Below, piece after piece: positions 11,965 through 12,553 of a stretch of DNA of 12,553 nt. Every line of letters starts with the position of its first letter. Positions within the stretch are counted from its first letter, which is position 1. The notes beneath the pieces are model-generated. The model saw only the letters and a list, made by a program, of their open reading frames with translations, was not told the DNA's origin and did no database searches. The position numbers and the translations under genes were made by a program. This DNA comes from Candidatus Buchananbacteria bacterium (GTDB lineage: Bacteria; Patescibacteriota; Patescibacteriia; 2-01-FULL-39-33): positions 1 to 12,553 of the forward strand of contig CAIOLF010000033.1 of NCBI GenBank assembly GCA_903859075.1, written 5' to 3'.

Positions 11965-12553
11965 GCCGGCTAATTGCCCGCAGGCGCCAAAAATATTCTG
12001 TCCCAACGAATCCCGCACCACCGCTTCAATGCCATTGCGCCCCAGAATATTCTTAAAGGCCTCCAGCCTGGATGACGGCGAAGCCTTGTAGCTTCCGGTG
12101 GGATTATAAGGTATGAGATTGACCATAATCAATTTCTTGGGCAACTCGCTGATTAGCTCTGCCAATTCTTCTGCCAGCTTGTCGCCGTCATTGACGCCGG
12201 CAATCATCACATACTCGATCATCACCTTCCTATTGGTTTCAGCCAGATAGCCTTCCAAGGCCGGCCACAATCTCTTGATTGAATATTTTTTGTTAACCGG
12301 TATCAGCTGGTCGCGCAATTTATCATTGGGTGCGTGAAGCGACAAAGCCAAATTGACCTGCAAAGGGAATTTGGTCATTTTTTTTATTCCCTCGATTATG
12401 CCGACGGTGGAAATGGAAATGGAGCGGGCGCCAATATTTAGTCCCTCCTTGTCATTTAAAATTTCAATCGCCTTAAAGACATTATCAGTGTTAAGAAACG
12501 GCTCGCCCATGCCCATAAAAACCACATTATCAACCCTTTTCCCTTCGGTTTTA
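11950..12553 (-). CDS. rlmN: 23S rRNA / tRNA adenine-C2 methyltransferase RlmN (partial, C-terminal part)
   Basis: RlmN is a radical SAM enzyme that methylates C2 of adenine 2503 in 23S rRNA and of adenine 37 in some tRNAs. About 200 C-terminal residues are present; the N-terminus with the CxxxCxxC iron-sulphur motif lies beyond the right edge. The frame runs unbroken into the edge (KTEGKRVDNVVFMGMGEP), so the GTG at 12523-12525 is internal. Visible signatures are VVFMGMGEPFLN (SAM-binding GEP), SISISTVGI, LALSLHAPND, IEYVMIAGVND, LIPYNP and the C-terminal GACGQLAG, whose cysteine is the one methylated during catalysis (C355 in E. coli). Its stop (TGA, 11950-11952) is two bases from the holA stop, tail to tail. 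It ends normally and shows no sign of damage. Confidence 0.96.
   Translation of the reverse strand, partial: KTEGKRVDNVVFMGMGEPFLNTDNVFKAIEILNDKEGLNIGARSISISTVGIIEGIKKMTKFPLQVNLALSLHAPNDKLRDQLIPVNKKYSIKRLWPALEGYLAETNRKVMIEYVMIAGVNDGDKLAEELAELISELPKKLIMVNLIPYNPTGSYKASPSSRLEAFKNILGRNGIEAVVRDSLGQNIFGACGQLAGKITK

Overview
The window looks like a piece of a Patescibacteria (Candidate Phyla Radiation) chromosome, probably from a Parcubacteria-like group. This is inferred from four things. The core proteins carry unusual low-complexity tails (S16, KhpA). A short palindrome encoding an Ala-rich peptide (AEASADK) sits inside smc; I recognise this peptide from CPR proteins from memory. The conserved genes lack Shine-Dalgarno sites. 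Short intergenic gaps are filled with AT-rich microrepeats. TGA is a stop here (rlmN and the phosphoesterase gene end in TGA), so this is not the UGA=Gly code of Gracilibacteria/SR1.

Layout from left to right. Bases 1-199 hold no complete gene. They contain a good minus-strand promoter (103-131) and perhaps the first codons of a minus-strand gene leaving the window. Then come four minus-strand housekeeping genes: trmD (200-865), a KhpA-type KH-domain gene (986-1330), rpsP with a very long tail (1548-2099) and smc (2356-5454). Next is a small divergent accessory pair: a two-domain metallophosphoesterase-like gene on minus (5600-6826) and a NYN-domain putative RNase gene on plus (7019-7912). 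After it come polA (7993-10878, plus) and holA (10967-11947, plus). The window ends with the C-terminal part of rlmN (minus, 11950 to the right edge), convergent with holA. No gene-free stretch exceeds 300 bases.

The conserved genes cover tRNA and rRNA methylation (TrmD, RlmN), the ribosome and RNA binding (S16, KhpA), chromosome organisation (SMC) and replication or repair (PolA, HolA). Although rpsP-khpA-trmD resembles the classical rpsP-trmD cluster, rimM and rplS are absent. Nearly every gene appears to have its own sigma70-like promoter, and four have clear intrinsic terminators, so transcription seems mostly monocistronic.

The least ordinary part is the divergent pair at 5556-7949. Both genes have strong Shine-Dalgarno sites, unlike all six conserved genes whose starts are visible. 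Each has its own terminator. They share a back-to-back promoter palindrome, and each predicted mRNA begins with a hairpin. The phosphoesterase is a tandem repeat whose second domain seems to have lost its metal ligands. The pair could be a two-gene nucleic-acid or nucleotide processing module, but its function is unknown.
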